Notes: generated by a model from the letters alone, not told the origin. A DNA stretch of 64,000 nucleotides from Catalimonadaceae bacterium JC749 (GCA_021730635.1 JAJNNC010000006.1:310001-374000), one strand, 5' to 3'. Counted from the stretch's first letter, positions 36,403-46,867 are shown. Program-made: numbers and translations.

Positions 36403-38082
36403 ATGAGATACCTATTAACCATATTGACTACGGCACTCCTCACGGCTTTCCTTTGCTTCTGGTGGCTTTCGCCGGACAGAACGAAGCAGATCACGCACCG
36501 GGATGTGGAAGCGGCACAAAAGCTCATTGACTTTTCTTTCGAAGGCTGGGAAATAGATACCATGCTGAAAGACCTGAACGAGAATGTAGAGGATTATGCT
36601 TTGATGCATGAGTTTACCTTGAAGAACGAAACGCCTCCTTCCCTGCTGTTCTATCCGCTGCCGGAAAGCTTTCGGCCGGATACCCTTTATGAAAAAAACC
36701 AATGGACGATTCCGGAAGATGTACCTCTACCCCTGCATGAGGATGAACTGGCCTTTTATACTATACTCCAATTGGCTTCTCTGATTAAAAACCGTAAGAT
36801 CACCGCCACGGAGCTCACCCGGCTTTATCTGGACCGTATCAAGCGCTATGATGATACGTTGCAAAGTGTGATCACCCTGACAGAGACCCTGGCTCTTCAG
36901 CAGGCTCAGCAAGCGGATAAAGAAATCGCCGACGGTCACTACCGGGGGCCTTTGCATGGTATCCCTTATGGGGTCAAAGATTTGATTGCGGTAGAAGGTT
37001 ATAAAACTACCTGGGGTTCTAATACCCACAAGGATCAGCAGATTGACCACACCGCTACGATTGTCAAAAAACTGGAAGCTGCCGGTGCCATTCTGATTGC
37101 CAAGCTAACGTCTGGAGCCCTGGCCCGGGGTGATGTTTGGTTCGATGGGCAAACCAAAAACCCCTGGGATCTGACGCAAGGGGCCCAGGGTTCTTCCGCC
37201 GGTTCAGCCGCTGCCACGGTAGCCGGCCTGGTCGGTTTTGCCATAGGCACCGAAACGATGGGATCTATCGTGTCTCCCTCCTCACGCTGTGGTGCCAGCG
37301 GACTACGCCCTACCTATGGGAGAGTGAGCCGGGACGGTATCATGACCCTTAGCTGGTCGCTGGATAAAATTGGCCCTATGGCTCGTAGTGCCGAAGACTG
37401 TGCCCTTGTTTTTGATGTCATCCAGGGTTACGACACGCTGGACAGAACGACCGTCGATTTTCCTTTCCGCTACGACGGACAGATTGATCTCAGTCAGCTA
37501 TCCTTCGGTTATGCGGAGGACTATTTCGAAAAGGATACCACTCATCAGGCATTAAATGATCAGACCTTAGCTACTTTTCGGTCGCTGGGGGCTTCATTGG
37601 TACCGGTAAAGCTACCCGACAGCACGTCGCTGCCCATCAAAGCGCTGTCGCTGATCATGTACGCAGAAGCTGGCGCTGCTTTTGATGACCTCACCCGTAC
37701 CAACCTGGATGATTCTATGGTCCGGCAGGATGAAAGTGCACGTCCCAATGCCCTGCGGCAATCCCGGTTTATTCCAGCAGTGGAATATATTCAGGCCAAC
37801 CGCTACCGCTACCAGCTCATTCAAAAAATGCAACAGCTTATGGACACAGTTGATGTGATTGTAGCACCTACCCGGGGTTTCCCGCCACTGCTGATGACCA
37901 ACATGACAGGACATCCGGTGGTGATCGTACCCAATGGATTCGATGCGGAAGGTCATCCGCAGAGTATTACCATTATAGGTCGTTTGTATGACGAAGCTAC
38001 CATCCTGGAAGTAGCCAAAGCGTATCAGGAAGCTACGGATATAGAAGAAAAACATCCTCCCTTTTTTGTAGACAGTGAATAA
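36403..38082 (+). CDS. Amidase (amidase-signature family), exported or membrane-anchored
   Basis: 559 aa from ATG 36403 (MRYLLTILTTALLTAFLCFW); the TTG at 36316 would add an unrelated 29-residue leader. A single N-terminal hydrophobic segment acts as signal or anchor. The Ser-cisSer-Lys triad region is complete: catalytic Lys in PYGVKDLIAVEG, then QGSSAGSAAATVAG with the cis-Ser and GTETMGSIVSPSSRCGASGL with the nucleophile. The protein hydrolyses an amide bond; the substrate is unknown. It starts 95 bp after the M14 peptidase and probably works in the same peptide-degradation route. Confidence 0.88.
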   Translation: MRYLLTILTTALLTAFLCFWWLSPDRTKQITHRDVEAAQKLIDFSFEGWEIDTMLKDLNENVEDYALMHEFTLKNETPPSLLFYPLPESFRPDTLYEKNQWTIPEDVPLPLHEDELAFYTILQLASLIKNRKITATELTRLYLDRIKRYDDTLQSVITLTETLALQQAQQADKEIADGHYRGPLHGIPYGVKDLIAVEGYKTTWGSNTHKDQQIDHTATIVKKLEAAGAILIAKLTSGALARGDVWFDGQTKNPWDLTQGAQGSSAGSAAATVAGLVGFAIGTETMGSIVSPSSRCGASGLRPTYGRVSRDGIMTLSWSLDKIGPMARSAEDCALVFDVIQGYDTLDRTTVDFPFRYDGQIDLSQLSFGYAEDYFEKDTTHQALNDQTLATFRSLGASLVPVKLPDSTSLPIKALSLIMYAEAGAAFDDLTRTNLDDSMVRQDESARPNALRQSRFIPAVEYIQANRYRYQLIQKMQQLMDTVDVIVAPTRGFPPLLMTNMTGHPVVIVPNGFDAEGHPQSITIIGRLYDEATILEVAKAYQEATDIEEKHPPFFVDSE

Positions 38083-38194
38083 GATTTTATAGCCAGCAAA
38101 GCTTGTCTGCTTCCTTTTTTCCTTTCATTTTAGCTGGAGGAATGAAGGATACTTTTCCTCAGTCATCTTACCGATGCCTTTTACTTTTAACCTT

Positions 38195-38866
38195 ATGCTG
38201 ACAATTTCTTCCACTACCCTTGATTTTTTAGAGGCCCTTTCAGCCCATAATAACCGGGAATGGTTCCACGCCAACAAAGCGTTTTATCAACAGGCACGAC
38301 AGGATTTTGAGAAATTTATAGAGAAGCTGTTACAAAGGGTAGATGAATTTTATCCGCTGGGTTTATTACGTGCCAAAGACTGTATCTACCGGCAGCAGCG
38401 GGATATCCGCTTTTCCAAAGACAAGACACCTTATACCACTCATATGAGTGCGATCATTGCGCCGGGTGGCAAGAAGATGACCCATATTCCTTTTTACCTG
38501 CGCATCAAACCGGATGGTGTGTCTATGCTGGGAGCCGGGGCCTGGGAGTGTAGTGCACAGCAATTGTATCAGATCCGTCAGGAGATTGATTACAACCCTC
38601 AGCCTCTCAAAGACATTCTGGCCGCTCCTTCTTTTCGACAATATTTTGGTGACCTGAAAGGAGAGCGTTTAAAGCGTCCGCCAAAGGGCTATCAGGAGGA
38701 TCATCCGGATATAGCGATCCTCAAACAAAAAGAGTTTTATGCTGAGCATATTCTGACGGAAAAAGAATACAGAGCCCCTGATTTTATGTCGTATGTAGTA
38801 GAAGTCTTTCTGGCGGCTTTTCCGCTGGTCACTTATCTGAACCATGCCTGGGTTGAAGCGGAATAA
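38195..38866 (+). CDS. DUF2461 family protein
   Basis: 223 aa from ATG 38195 (MLTISSTTLDFLEAL); an ATG seven codons earlier is also possible. The family signature NNREWFHANKAFYQQARQDF is at the N-terminus, with RDIRFSKDKTPYTTHMSAII and HIPFYLRIKPDGVSMLGAGA in the middle. These are the conserved blocks of DUF2461 (TIGR02453). Biochemical function is not established. Its 3' end is nearly contiguous with the convergent GNAT gene. Confidence 0.88.
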   Translation: MLTISSTTLDFLEALSAHNNREWFHANKAFYQQARQDFEKFIEKLLQRVDEFYPLGLLRAKDCIYRQQRDIRFSKDKTPYTTHMSAIIAPGGKKMTHIPFYLRIKPDGVSMLGAGAWECSAQQLYQIRQEIDYNPQPLKDILAAPSFRQYFGDLKGERLKRPPKGYQEDHPDIAILKQKEFYAEHILTEKEYRAPDFMSYVVEVFLAAFPLVTYLNHAWVEAE

Positions 38867-38869
38867 GTT

Positions 38870-39385
38870 TTATTCATGATGATCAATCCGGTAAAAAGTG
38901 GTAGGCCGGCTGTTCATTGTTTTTTCTTCTACCCAGTCCATGTGTAGTCTTTCAGCCACGCGTTTAGAGTCCTGGTGAGGGGTATCACAACTGGCTATCA
39001 GATAGGGAAATTTCAGTGTCTGAAAAGCGTAGTCGATTACAGCCTGAGAGGCTTCGGTCGCATAGCCCTTCTTGGCATAAGCGGGTAGGAGGCCATACAC
39101 CAGTTGAGGTTGTGGCTCCTCAAAAAAATACCACAGACCGGCAAAACCGAAGATCGTCTCCCCGTCTTTTTGCTGTATTTTCCATAGTCCCCAATGATCT
39201 TTGGCAAAGTGTTGTTCGTTCTTTTCAAGAAAACTTTCTGTTTGGGCTGCAGGAATGATTTCATCATCCCATAGAAATTTTCTTACAAAAGGGTCTGTAA
39301 AGATGCGATGTAACACTTCCTTGTCTTGCCGTTGAAAGGGTGTTAACCGCAGGCGGGTGGTTGTTAAAATCAAGGGCGCTGCCAT
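38870..39385 (-). CDS. GNAT-family N-acetyltransferase (RimJ/RimL-like)
   Basis: 171 aa from ATG 39385 (MAAPLILTTTRLRLTPF); a longer frame to 39469 adds an unrelated leader. TTRLRLTPFQRQDKEVLHRI opens the fold, VYGLLPAYAKKGYATEASQA is the acetyl-CoA-binding motif A (Q/R-x-x-G-x-A/G equivalent K-K-G-Y-A), and IASCDTPHQDSKRVAERLHM motif B. It resembles ribosomal-protein or small-molecule acetyltransferases. Convergent with the DUF2461 gene, with 3 bp between the stops. Confidence 0.87.
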   Translation of the reverse strand: MAAPLILTTTRLRLTPFQRQDKEVLHRIFTDPFVRKFLWDDEIIPAAQTESFLEKNEQHFAKDHWGLWKIQQKDGETIFGFAGLWYFFEEPQPQLVYGLLPAYAKKGYATEASQAVIDYAFQTLKFPYLIASCDTPHQDSKRVAERLHMDWVEEKTMNSRPTTFYRIDHHE

Positions 39386-39527
39386 AGCTAAAAAGAGGTA
39401 GGTAAAGGTTTTCGGAAAAGTATTTCCTTCCGTTACCCTTAAGATAGCGAAATGCGGATCAGCAACCAATGATTTTTTCCGGCTGACAACGCAAATTTTT
39501 CTATGTCTGCCTGAAAAACTGTTGCGC

Positions 39528-40991
39528 TTAGCGCTTCGAGAAAGAGGCTTCTTCCCTTTCGATTACCTTGATCAGCGCACCTTTTTCTACCTTATCCTCC
39601 AGGGACATCCCGTTGATGACGGCCACTTCTTCCATCCGGTCTTTTTCCACGCTGTGTTGTTGAAGCGCCTGTGCCAGGGTACCGCTACGCTCTATTGTTT
39701 TGATACGCACACGATACGGTTGCACATTGAGTTTACTGGGATCTGTCAGCTGATCGAAGTTTTGCATCGTCTGGTTGAAAGTAGATGTAAACTGATTAAA
39801 ATCGTTGACACTACTCACCCCTAGAAAATTATAGATGGTGTTGTTGTAATTGATCAGATAAGATAACACCCGGATAGTTTGCTGCTCCTGCTGCTGGTCA
39901 GCTACCATCGCCAGGGCGGGCATCCCGTTGACTTCTCCCTGCTCTGATTCTACCAGTGTCAGTTGATAATTTTGCAAGACAGCCTGTGCAGCGGCTTCTA
40001 AAGATTTTTCCTGCGACAAGGTCAGTATCATCAGGGCATTGCCTTCCTGAGGGGCCATCTGCACCTGTTGGGGTGTATTCTGGTAGGTCCATCCACGAGG
40101 GATAGGAAATTCAAATTTCATCACCGGATGATAAAAAACATTGTTTTCCACATAACCTTGTTTGGGGTCTTCGCCATAGATGATCCCATCAATCATTCGC
40201 AGATAAGCCTCCCGTTCCACTTCCGGATTGGTCAGGTTCAGTTTCTGCTGCCATTTCGTAGCCAGTTCCCCTACGTCTTTTAGCCGATTTTTAGGGTCGG
40301 GGTGGGTAGATAAAAAAGTAGGTACACTTTGTCCACTCTCTTCCTGTAGTCTTTTCAGGGTGTTAAAGAACCCTGCCATCTCATGGGCATCGTACCCTAT
40401 CTTGGAGGAATATTCTACACCCAGTTTATCCGACTGTTCTTCAGCATCTCTGCCAAACTTAAGAAAGAGTAACTGAACACCGGTGTTGGCAACATCAGCG
40501 AATTGACGGAAAGTAGGCGACACGATCATCCCAACAGCCAGACCCACCTGTGCCAGCATAGACTTGCTATACTGTTTGGCTGAATGCCTGGCAGCGATGT
40601 GGCCGATTTCATGGCCCAGAACCCCGGCAAATTCAGCTTCATTGTTAAAGTGCGCCATGATCCCCCGCGTAAAATACACATAGCCTCCGGGCACTGCAAA
40701 AGCATTGACGACCGGAGAATCGACAATTTTGAATTCATAGGTCAAATCCGGACGGTGAGAAAGCGCGGCCATCTTTTGTCCCTGTTCTTCAATAAATTTT
40801 TGAAGCTTTTCATCTTCATACAGCCCGAAATAGCCCACAATTTCGGGATCAGATTCTTTACCCATGGCAACTTCCTGGTCTTTGGAAATGAGCATCAGGT
40901 CTTTTTTTCCCGTGACCGGATTGGTAGAACAGGCATTGATCAGTATCAATGAAAATATCAACAGGATGGAAGGGAGTCTGTAGGTTTTCAT
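39528..40991 (-). CDS. M48-family metalloprotease lipoprotein
   Basis: 487 aa. Lipobox LINAC (Cys21). The zinc-peptidase motif is GHEIGHIAARHS near 126-137, with the third ligand Glu in RDAEEQSDKLGVEYSSKIGY. This is the BepA/LoiP type of periplasmic protease that guards outer-membrane assembly. The last 60 residues (KTIERSGTLAQALQQHSVEK then VINGMSLEDKVEKGALIKVI) resemble a LysM-like domain, which may tether it to peptidoglycan. Single gene. Confidence 0.88.
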   Translation of the reverse strand: MKTYRLPSILLIFSLILINACSTNPVTGKKDLMLISKDQEVAMGKESDPEIVGYFGLYEDEKLQKFIEEQGQKMAALSHRPDLTYEFKIVDSPVVNAFAVPGGYVYFTRGIMAHFNNEAEFAGVLGHEIGHIAARHSAKQYSKSMLAQVGLAVGMIVSPTFRQFADVANTGVQLLFLKFGRDAEEQSDKLGVEYSSKIGYDAHEMAGFFNTLKRLQEESGQSVPTFLSTHPDPKNRLKDVGELATKWQQKLNLTNPEVEREAYLRMIDGIIYGEDPKQGYVENNVFYHPVMKFEFPIPRGWTYQNTPQQVQMAPQEGNALMILTLSQEKSLEAAAQAVLQNYQLTLVESEQGEVNGMPALAMVADQQQEQQTIRVLSYLINYNNTIYNFLGVSSVNDFNQFTSTFNQTMQNFDQLTDPSKLNVQPYRVRIKTIERSGTLAQALQQHSVEKDRMEEVAVINGMSLEDKVEKGALIKVIEREEASFSKR

Positions 40992-41352
40992 GGCTGGCGT
41001 TCTGTTATAAAAGTTTGTGAGTCATGCCATAATATAATCCAAAATCAATACCATCCTTGCGTGTGCTTAATTCTGTTTGGAATGGCAGGATATGAAGCAA
41101 GTGTTGAAAGATCAGTTGAGATACTTCCACAGAATGTATAATAAATTCAACAACGCCTGTTCACACTTCAGAAAGGATTCTTGAAAGTGAAAGGCCGAAC
41201 CATAAACCCTGCTGGGTGCCTATCAGGACATACTCTCACCATTTATTCAGACTTTTCTACCAGTTCATCAGCCAGGCCTGCCACTTATGGAATGGCAATT
41301 TCTATTCCGCACACTACTGTGCATTTTTACAGGAAAATTTATCACATCAACA

Positions 41353-41952
41353 ATGAAATGTATGAAAACAATTAAATTCTTTCTCCTGTTGGTCGCTTTT
41401 TCCTGTACGGAACAAGGCGAGCCTATTGCACCAAAAGATTCCACTATCGACTGGATATCTCCCGAAGGTGTTGTCACACAGCAAAACATTAAGGATGGCC
41501 GTATTGTCATTGCACAAACGAATCCCCAAACAGGTACACTGCAACTCCTGGCCGATCAGCTGGGAAAAACATTCGCAGATGGTGGCCCTGTGAAGATGTT
41601 TTTACTAAGAAAGTTTCAGGCTGATTACGGTTTTGTCCGGATCGGTGAAGATGCCAAGGGAAATTACAGAGCGGAAGGGTTCCGTACTGTGAATGAGAAT
41701 GGCAAGATTTCTTTGCTGGTCAAGGACAACCTGGTATGGTATGTCCTTTGCACAGGAGAATGCGGCTTATGTACCCCTACCTCCAACGGAAAAGGATGTG
41801 AATGCCCGGATATAGATAGCTTTGGGGGTAAGACAGTACTCTCAGATGAAACCGGACTCATTATAGACGATGCCAACATTGACTATGAACCCACGCAGGA
41901 ATGTACTTTTGGCGCACTGGGAGGTCTGTATCCTACAAAGGTATTCAACTAG
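41353..41952 (+). CDS. Cysteine-rich lipoprotein, function unknown
   Basis: 199 aa from ATG 41353. Signal peptide with lipobox VAFSC (start MKTIKFFLLLV at 41362 is equally possible). The C-terminal part contains a cluster of cysteines, LCTGECGLCTPTSNGKGCEC, and a further Cys in QECTFGALGG, which could bind a metal or form disulfides. No known domain. It is convergent with the SusCD operon across a shared hairpin terminator. Confidence 0.6.
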   Translation: MKCMKTIKFFLLLVAFSCTEQGEPIAPKDSTIDWISPEGVVTQQNIKDGRIVIAQTNPQTGTLQLLADQLGKTFADGGPVKMFLLRKFQADYGFVRIGEDAKGNYRAEGFRTVNENGKISLLVKDNLVWYVLCTGECGLCTPTSNGKGCECPDIDSFGGKTVLSDETGLIIDDANIDYEPTQECTFGALGGLYPTKVFN

Positions 41953-41975
41953 TCCGAAAGCTCACTATCATGAAA

Positions 41976-42031
41976 AAGAACGATAAAACAATAGATGACA
42001 ATACCTCATCGTACATTGTTTTACCGTTCTT
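41976..42031 (-). terminator. Terminator of the SusCD operon (bidirectional hairpin)
   Basis: AAGAACGATAAAACAAT (41976-41992) pairs with ATTGTTTTACCGTTCTT (42015-42031), 16 of 17 positions, around a 22-nt loop. On the minus strand the second arm runs into CTTTTTC, so it terminates SusCD; it may also stop the convergent lipoprotein transcript. A small frame across it (41970-42128) is a by-product. Confidence 0.82.
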
Positions 42032-42041
42032 CTCAGGCTGT

Positions 42042-43487
42042 TCAATAACCCGGGTTTTGTTCTATGCCACTGGCTTCTATTTCCGCTTCAGGAACCGGCA
42101 GCACCAGCACCGGCGCATCATAGGGTAAATCACCGACAGGCAGTTGCCAACGCTTGATATCATGCAGGGCAAAACCCTCGAAAGCCAGTTCCAGTGATCT
42201 TTCCTGACGGATCTGCTCACGGGTAACAGGCGTAGCCAATGGGAGTAGTCCTGCTCTTTGCCGGATCACATTGATATCCTCAGTGGGCGTCGCTCCAATA
42301 GCGACACCTGCCTCAAAATTCCCCTCAGCACGGGTCAGATACATCTCCGCCAGCCGTACCACCGGAATATTAGTACTGACATTCCCGTACTTGGCTACCT
42401 GTATGCTGCCGGCGTTCTGCCCTCCCACTCCGATGTAAAACATAGAGTCTACGTTCACAATCGTAGCGGTTTGGGCCAGGGTGGTATCCAATCCTTTTCT
42501 AAGATCACCCGCTTCATATTTTGCCAGATGCTGCGGCTGTACCTGCATATCGCCTCGCCCCACACCATTCAGGCGGGCATAGAAAGTGGTCAACCCGGTG
42601 TTGCCATCTCCCACATTGCTATTGGAATTCAACTGTAAGGCAAAGATATCTTCGGTCGTATTGCTTTGATTGTTAAAAGCTTTCAGCGGCTCATCCACCA
42701 GGCTGTATAAACCGGAGGCAATAACCCGGTCGGCTTCCATCGCAGCTTTCGCAAACTCACTCTGCTGCAGATACACCCTGGAAAGGATGGCGCTCACAGT
42801 GTAGCTAGAAATACGGGTACCATTCTGATCATAGGGTACCAGCAAGTCTCTCGCCTGTGTCAGGTCTTCTATGACCTGGGCATAAACCTCTGCTACGGTG
42901 GCCCTTTGAATAACCTCTGCATCTTCTTCGGTAACGGTAGGGGTCAGCTTCAGCGGTATGCCGGGTTTGTTATTGTCGGTACCGGCTACCCAGGGTTGTG
43001 CCCAGAAACGAACCAGATCGAAGTGCACCAACCCCCGGATGGCCAAGGCTTCGCCTTCTACCTGCGGACGAAAAGCTTCATCCACCACATCCAGGTGCAT
43101 CAGGATCAGGTTAACCGTATTCAGGGCTTCATAGGATCTGAACCAGTTATCCCTCACCAGAATATTGGTAGTCGTAATGGCTTTATTATCAAATTCACGA
43201 TAGGTAGAAAATGATCCTCCCCAACGCACATCGCCTGAGGAGCCCAGCAGTTCGCTCATAATATTAAAATCACCGCCATACAGTTCACCCCCTTCGTTGG
43301 TGCCAAAGGTTCCTTTGATATCAGAATAAGCCCCGATCAGTACGGCCACCACATTGTCGGAGGAAGTAAATACATCATCGGTGGGCAGGGCTTGTCGGGG
43401 GGTGATCTCCAGCTCGTTTTGGCAGGCGACACCCAGCAGCAAGGCTGTCAGAATCATACCGACAGATATATATTGTTTGCGTTTCAT
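42042..43487 (-). CDS. SusD/RagB-family nutrient-binding outer-membrane lipoprotein
   Basis: 481 aa. Lipobox GVACQ, followed by ELEITPRQALPTDDVFTSSD, the usual start of the SusD mature protein. The TPR-like helices include LNTVNLILMHLDVVDEAFRP and EGEALAIRGLVHFDLVRFWA (R-x-L-x-H-F-D-L-V-R family motif). The C-terminal IRQERSLELAFEGFALHDIK matches the family's end (R-x-x-E-L-x-F-E-G-x-R/x-x-x-D-[IL]-[KR]-R). It captures a ligand, probably glycan or peptide, at the cell surface for the SusC partner 17 bp upstream. Confidence 0.92.
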   Translation of the reverse strand: MKRKQYISVGMILTALLLGVACQNELEITPRQALPTDDVFTSSDNVVAVLIGAYSDIKGTFGTNEGGELYGGDFNIMSELLGSSGDVRWGGSFSTYREFDNKAITTTNILVRDNWFRSYEALNTVNLILMHLDVVDEAFRPQVEGEALAIRGLVHFDLVRFWAQPWVAGTDNNKPGIPLKLTPTVTEEDAEVIQRATVAEVYAQVIEDLTQARDLLVPYDQNGTRISSYTVSAILSRVYLQQSEFAKAAMEADRVIASGLYSLVDEPLKAFNNQSNTTEDIFALQLNSNSNVGDGNTGLTTFYARLNGVGRGDMQVQPQHLAKYEAGDLRKGLDTTLAQTATIVNVDSMFYIGVGGQNAGSIQVAKYGNVSTNIPVVRLAEMYLTRAEGNFEAGVAIGATPTEDINVIRQRAGLLPLATPVTREQIRQERSLELAFEGFALHDIKRWQLPVGDLPYDAPVLVLPVPEAEIEASGIEQNPGY

Positions 43488-43504
43488 AAGTTTTCTGTTA
43501 AAAA

Positions 43505-46500
43505 TTAAAGACCTACGTTAACACCAAAGGTAAATGTACGGGCCTGAGGTGCCGTATAAAAGTCAATACCCTGTATCAGATTGACATTGGTTTGTGTACG
43601 ACCGGTACCCAGGTAGTTCACTTCCGGATCCCATCCTTTGTAATCGGTAAAGGTGAGCAGGTTCTGAACTGTCACGAATAAACGCAGGCTTCGCAAATTG
43701 ACGTTCTCAATGAGGCCTGATGCGAAATTATAGCCCAGGGTGACAGTTTTTAACCGGAGGTAAGAGGCATCAGACATGTAACGCGAAGAGGTCTGGGTGC
43801 CCACATCAGACAGTAAATCAGCCCGGGGTACGTCGGTGATATCCCCAGGTTTCTGCCATCGCCTCATCTGGTCTTTGGTCTGGTTGTCGAAGAAACCGGA
43901 AGCGTTGTTAGACTGAAAGCGACCTCCGTCATTGTACACTTGGTTGCCATAGACAAACTGGAAGAACACGCTCAGATCAAATCCTTGATACATAAAGTCG
44001 TTGGTAAATCCTCCCACAAAATCAGGATTAGGATTTCCGATGACCAGGTTGGGAGCCGCATTGTAATCCGAAGTGGTTCCCCCTTCTCCATCATCATAGA
44101 GGGCATCCCCGGTTTGAGGATCAACGCCCGCATATTTACGGGTTACAAAGACACCCAGCGGTTCTCCTTCCCGTACCCGGTTGGGTTCTGCAATAATGTC
44201 GGACCCTTCAATATCCAGCACCTTATTGCGGTTGAAAGCTATGTTAAAACTGCTGCTCCAGGTGAATTCACCCACCAGGTTCTGAGAGTTGAGGGCTACC
44301 TCTATCCCTTTGTTCTCCATACTGCCAATATTCTTAAAGATAGAAGTATAGCCTGAGGTCAGTGGCAGGGTTTTACTGAGCAGCAGGTCGGTGGTATGCT
44401 TGTAATAGTAATCCACTTCCCCGGTGAGGCGGTCATCAAAAAATCCGAAGTCAATCCCTACATCGGTCTGGGCGGTCGTCTCCCATTTTAGATCCGGGCT
44501 AGGCAGGGCAAAGGTTCCCAGACCGGAGGTTCCTGCATAATTTACCCCTTCAAACAAGCCGAGCGATGAAAAGTTGCTGGCAGGCGCATTGCCCGTGATA
44601 CCATAGCTGGCTCGCAGTTTTAAGAAGCTCAGCAGGGAAGCGTTCTGCAGAAACGACTCTTCTGAGAGAATCCAGCCAGCCGACACGGCCGGAAAGAAAC
44701 CATAGCGGTTGTTCTCTCCAAACTTGGAGGAAGCATCCACCCGGCTACTCAGGGTCAGCAAATATTTATTCTGAAATTTATAGTTGGCTCTCAGAAAGTA
44801 AGAAAGAAAGGTAAAAGCTTCTTCTGAGCTGCCAAAAGCCACTGTTTCTGTGGCACTGACAATGGTATTCAGGCGGTCGTCAGGAAAACCTTTCGCCTGC
44901 ACGGAGGTAATATTGTTTTGAGAAGACTGGAAGCTCATCCCCACATCTATACCAATAGAATGAACGTCGCTGTTCATGTTCTGGTAATTGAAGTAATTGT
45001 TGGTATTGTAGTTGATGACCTGGTTTACCCGGCTGAAGCCCACACCTAGTGGAGCGCCATCCTGGGTTTCACGTCCCTGGTATTGCTCTTCGTTCTGGTT
45101 AAGCACGTCCAACCCGAATTCAGAACGGAAGGTCAGGCCGGGCAGCACTTCATAGGCACCATAGAGGTTGCCAAAAGTACGCCAGACGGTCGTGGTGAAA
45201 AAGGCATGCTTCCGCTCAATCAGTCCATTATAATAGATGGTGTTCGGGTTGGGCTCTCCTGTTTCCGCATCGTAAGCCGGGTCTATGGGAGACAACGCCA
45301 CCAGTTGCATAGGAGTAGCAAAGGCATTGTCATTGTTGACCCTGTCGTTTACCGTTCGCACCACATTCAATCCCCCGCCAAACTGTAGCTTTTCCGTAGC
45401 ATGGTGATCCAGGTTGATTCTGCCGCTGATTTTGGACAGTTCATTTCCAATCAGAATACCTGTCTGATCCAGCCAGGTGAGACCTGTGTAAAACTGCGTT
45501 TTTTCATCGCCTCCCTGAGCAGAGATGTTAAACTGGTTGTAGGGAGCATCCTGAAAGGCCAGGTCTTCCCAGTTGGTATTGGTGACGGAGTCAGACAAAA
45601 AGCCGCTGATTCCTACATCATTTTCCAGAAAGTCGGCAGCATCTATGCGATCCTGTGGGGTGGCAGTAACAGGATCTACTCCCAAAAAGCGCAAGGTGGC
45701 TTCTGTATACAATTCTCTATACTCTGTGGCATTCAGAAACCCTATCTTCCGGGTAGGCTTGCTAAACCCGTATTGGTAGCCCGCATTGATCTGGGTCTTG
45801 CCGGTCTCTCCTCTTTTAGTGGTGATGATGATGACACCATTGGCCGCTCTTGATCCGTAGATGGCTGCCGCAGAAGCATCTTTCAGCACTTCTATGGAAG
45901 CCACATCGTTGAAGTTCAGATCTACCAGGGGATTGGTAGGCTGGTTGATATTCGTACCCTGGTCTTCGCTGGTGATAGGAATACCGTCAATGACATAGAG
46001 CGGCTGGTTAGAAGCGGAAATAGAAGAAGAGCCTCTGACCCGTACTTTGATGGCTTCTCCCAGTTTTCCGTTACCGGCTTCTATAAAAACCCCGGGGGCT
46101 CTACCCTGTATGGCAGACTCAAAACTGGGCACCGGCACGTTCTGTACCTCCTCCCCGCTCACCTTGGCAATATTGCCTGTCAGGTCCTGTTTCAACTGGG
46201 TACCATAGCCGGTCACAATAACCTCAGACAATTGTTTGGTATCCGGTTCCAGGACGATGTTAATCTGAGACTGTCCGTTGACAGGTACTTCTTTTTGCAG
46301 GAAACCAATAAAAGAAAAAACCAGGATAGCGTCATCGGAAGATACATTCAGCCGGAAATCGCCATCCATATTGGTAACAGTTCCGTTGGTTGTTCCTTGT
46401 TCGATGATATTCACCCCTGGTAAAGCACTGCCATCTTCGCTGGAAGTTACTTTTCCACTCACAGTTTGACCTTGTGCCATGAAGGACCACAGGCAAAGCA

Positions 46501-46537
46501 AGATTAAACTTAAAAAATTGTAAAAGTTCATTCTCAT
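43505..46537 (-). CDS. SusC/RagA-family TonB-dependent transporter
   Basis: 1,010 aa. Signal peptide (cleavage near FMAQGQ), then a carboxypeptidase-regulatory-like domain (GKVTSSEDGSALPGVNIIEQ, about 28-105). Next are the junction SEVIVTGYGTQ and the plug (AIQGRAPGVFIEAGNGKLGE; RVRGSSSISASNQPLYVIDG; GSRAANGVIIITTKRG). A 22-strand barrel runs from about 240 to the end. It imports the ligand through the outer membrane with energy from TonB. First gene of the SusCD operon; its 5' region faces the retropepsin-like gene with 596 bp between, which contains two CC-rich palindromic sites. Confidence 0.93.
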   Translation of the reverse strand: MRMNFYNFLSLILLCLWSFMAQGQTVSGKVTSSEDGSALPGVNIIEQGTTNGTVTNMDGDFRLNVSSDDAILVFSFIGFLQKEVPVNGQSQINIVLEPDTKQLSEVIVTGYGTQLKQDLTGNIAKVSGEEVQNVPVPSFESAIQGRAPGVFIEAGNGKLGEAIKVRVRGSSSISASNQPLYVIDGIPITSEDQGTNINQPTNPLVDLNFNDVASIEVLKDASAAAIYGSRAANGVIIITTKRGETGKTQINAGYQYGFSKPTRKIGFLNATEYRELYTEATLRFLGVDPVTATPQDRIDAADFLENDVGISGFLSDSVTNTNWEDLAFQDAPYNQFNISAQGGDEKTQFYTGLTWLDQTGILIGNELSKISGRINLDHHATEKLQFGGGLNVVRTVNDRVNNDNAFATPMQLVALSPIDPAYDAETGEPNPNTIYYNGLIERKHAFFTTTVWRTFGNLYGAYEVLPGLTFRSEFGLDVLNQNEEQYQGRETQDGAPLGVGFSRVNQVINYNTNNYFNYQNMNSDVHSIGIDVGMSFQSSQNNITSVQAKGFPDDRLNTIVSATETVAFGSSEEAFTFLSYFLRANYKFQNKYLLTLSSRVDASSKFGENNRYGFFPAVSAGWILSEESFLQNASLLSFLKLRASYGITGNAPASNFSSLGLFEGVNYAGTSGLGTFALPSPDLKWETTAQTDVGIDFGFFDDRLTGEVDYYYKHTTDLLLSKTLPLTSGYTSIFKNIGSMENKGIEVALNSQNLVGEFTWSSSFNIAFNRNKVLDIEGSDIIAEPNRVREGEPLGVFVTRKYAGVDPQTGDALYDDGEGGTTSDYNAAPNLVIGNPNPDFVGGFTNDFMYQGFDLSVFFQFVYGNQVYNDGGRFQSNNASGFFDNQTKDQMRRWQKPGDITDVPRADLLSDVGTQTSSRYMSDASYLRLKTVTLGYNFASGLIENVNLRSLRLFVTVQNLLTFTDYKGWDPEVNYLGTGRTQTNVNLIQGIDFYTAPQARTFTFGVNVGL

Positions 46538-46867
46538 ATGTTTAATGGTTTTTCAACGAGAAATTTGTACTTCTTTGGCACTTGATATGATCAATGGAAA
46601 TGATTTTTTTAAATTTTATGCAAGGCCAAATACAAATTTCAGTATTTAAGTATCGGTAGAATATCACGTAAAATGGAGTATTTTTTGATATTATTTTTGG
46701 TATGATCTTTTGCAGAATAAATATAAAAGTGTTGGGCTGAAAACTCATATTTTACAGTGTTTTTACGCCATAATACAGGGGTAAATTTCCATTTTCTTTA
46801 CTGGATAAGTCTACTCAAAAGAAAGGCTCAGTAGTAATCTATTTTTTATTCAAATTGTTATATTTCA

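Noticed and set aside
41970-42128. Small plus-strand frame starting MKKNDKTIDDN
   Set aside because: It lies on the hairpin terminator between the lipoprotein and SusD genes and overlaps the SusD 3' end on the other strand; no family resemblance.
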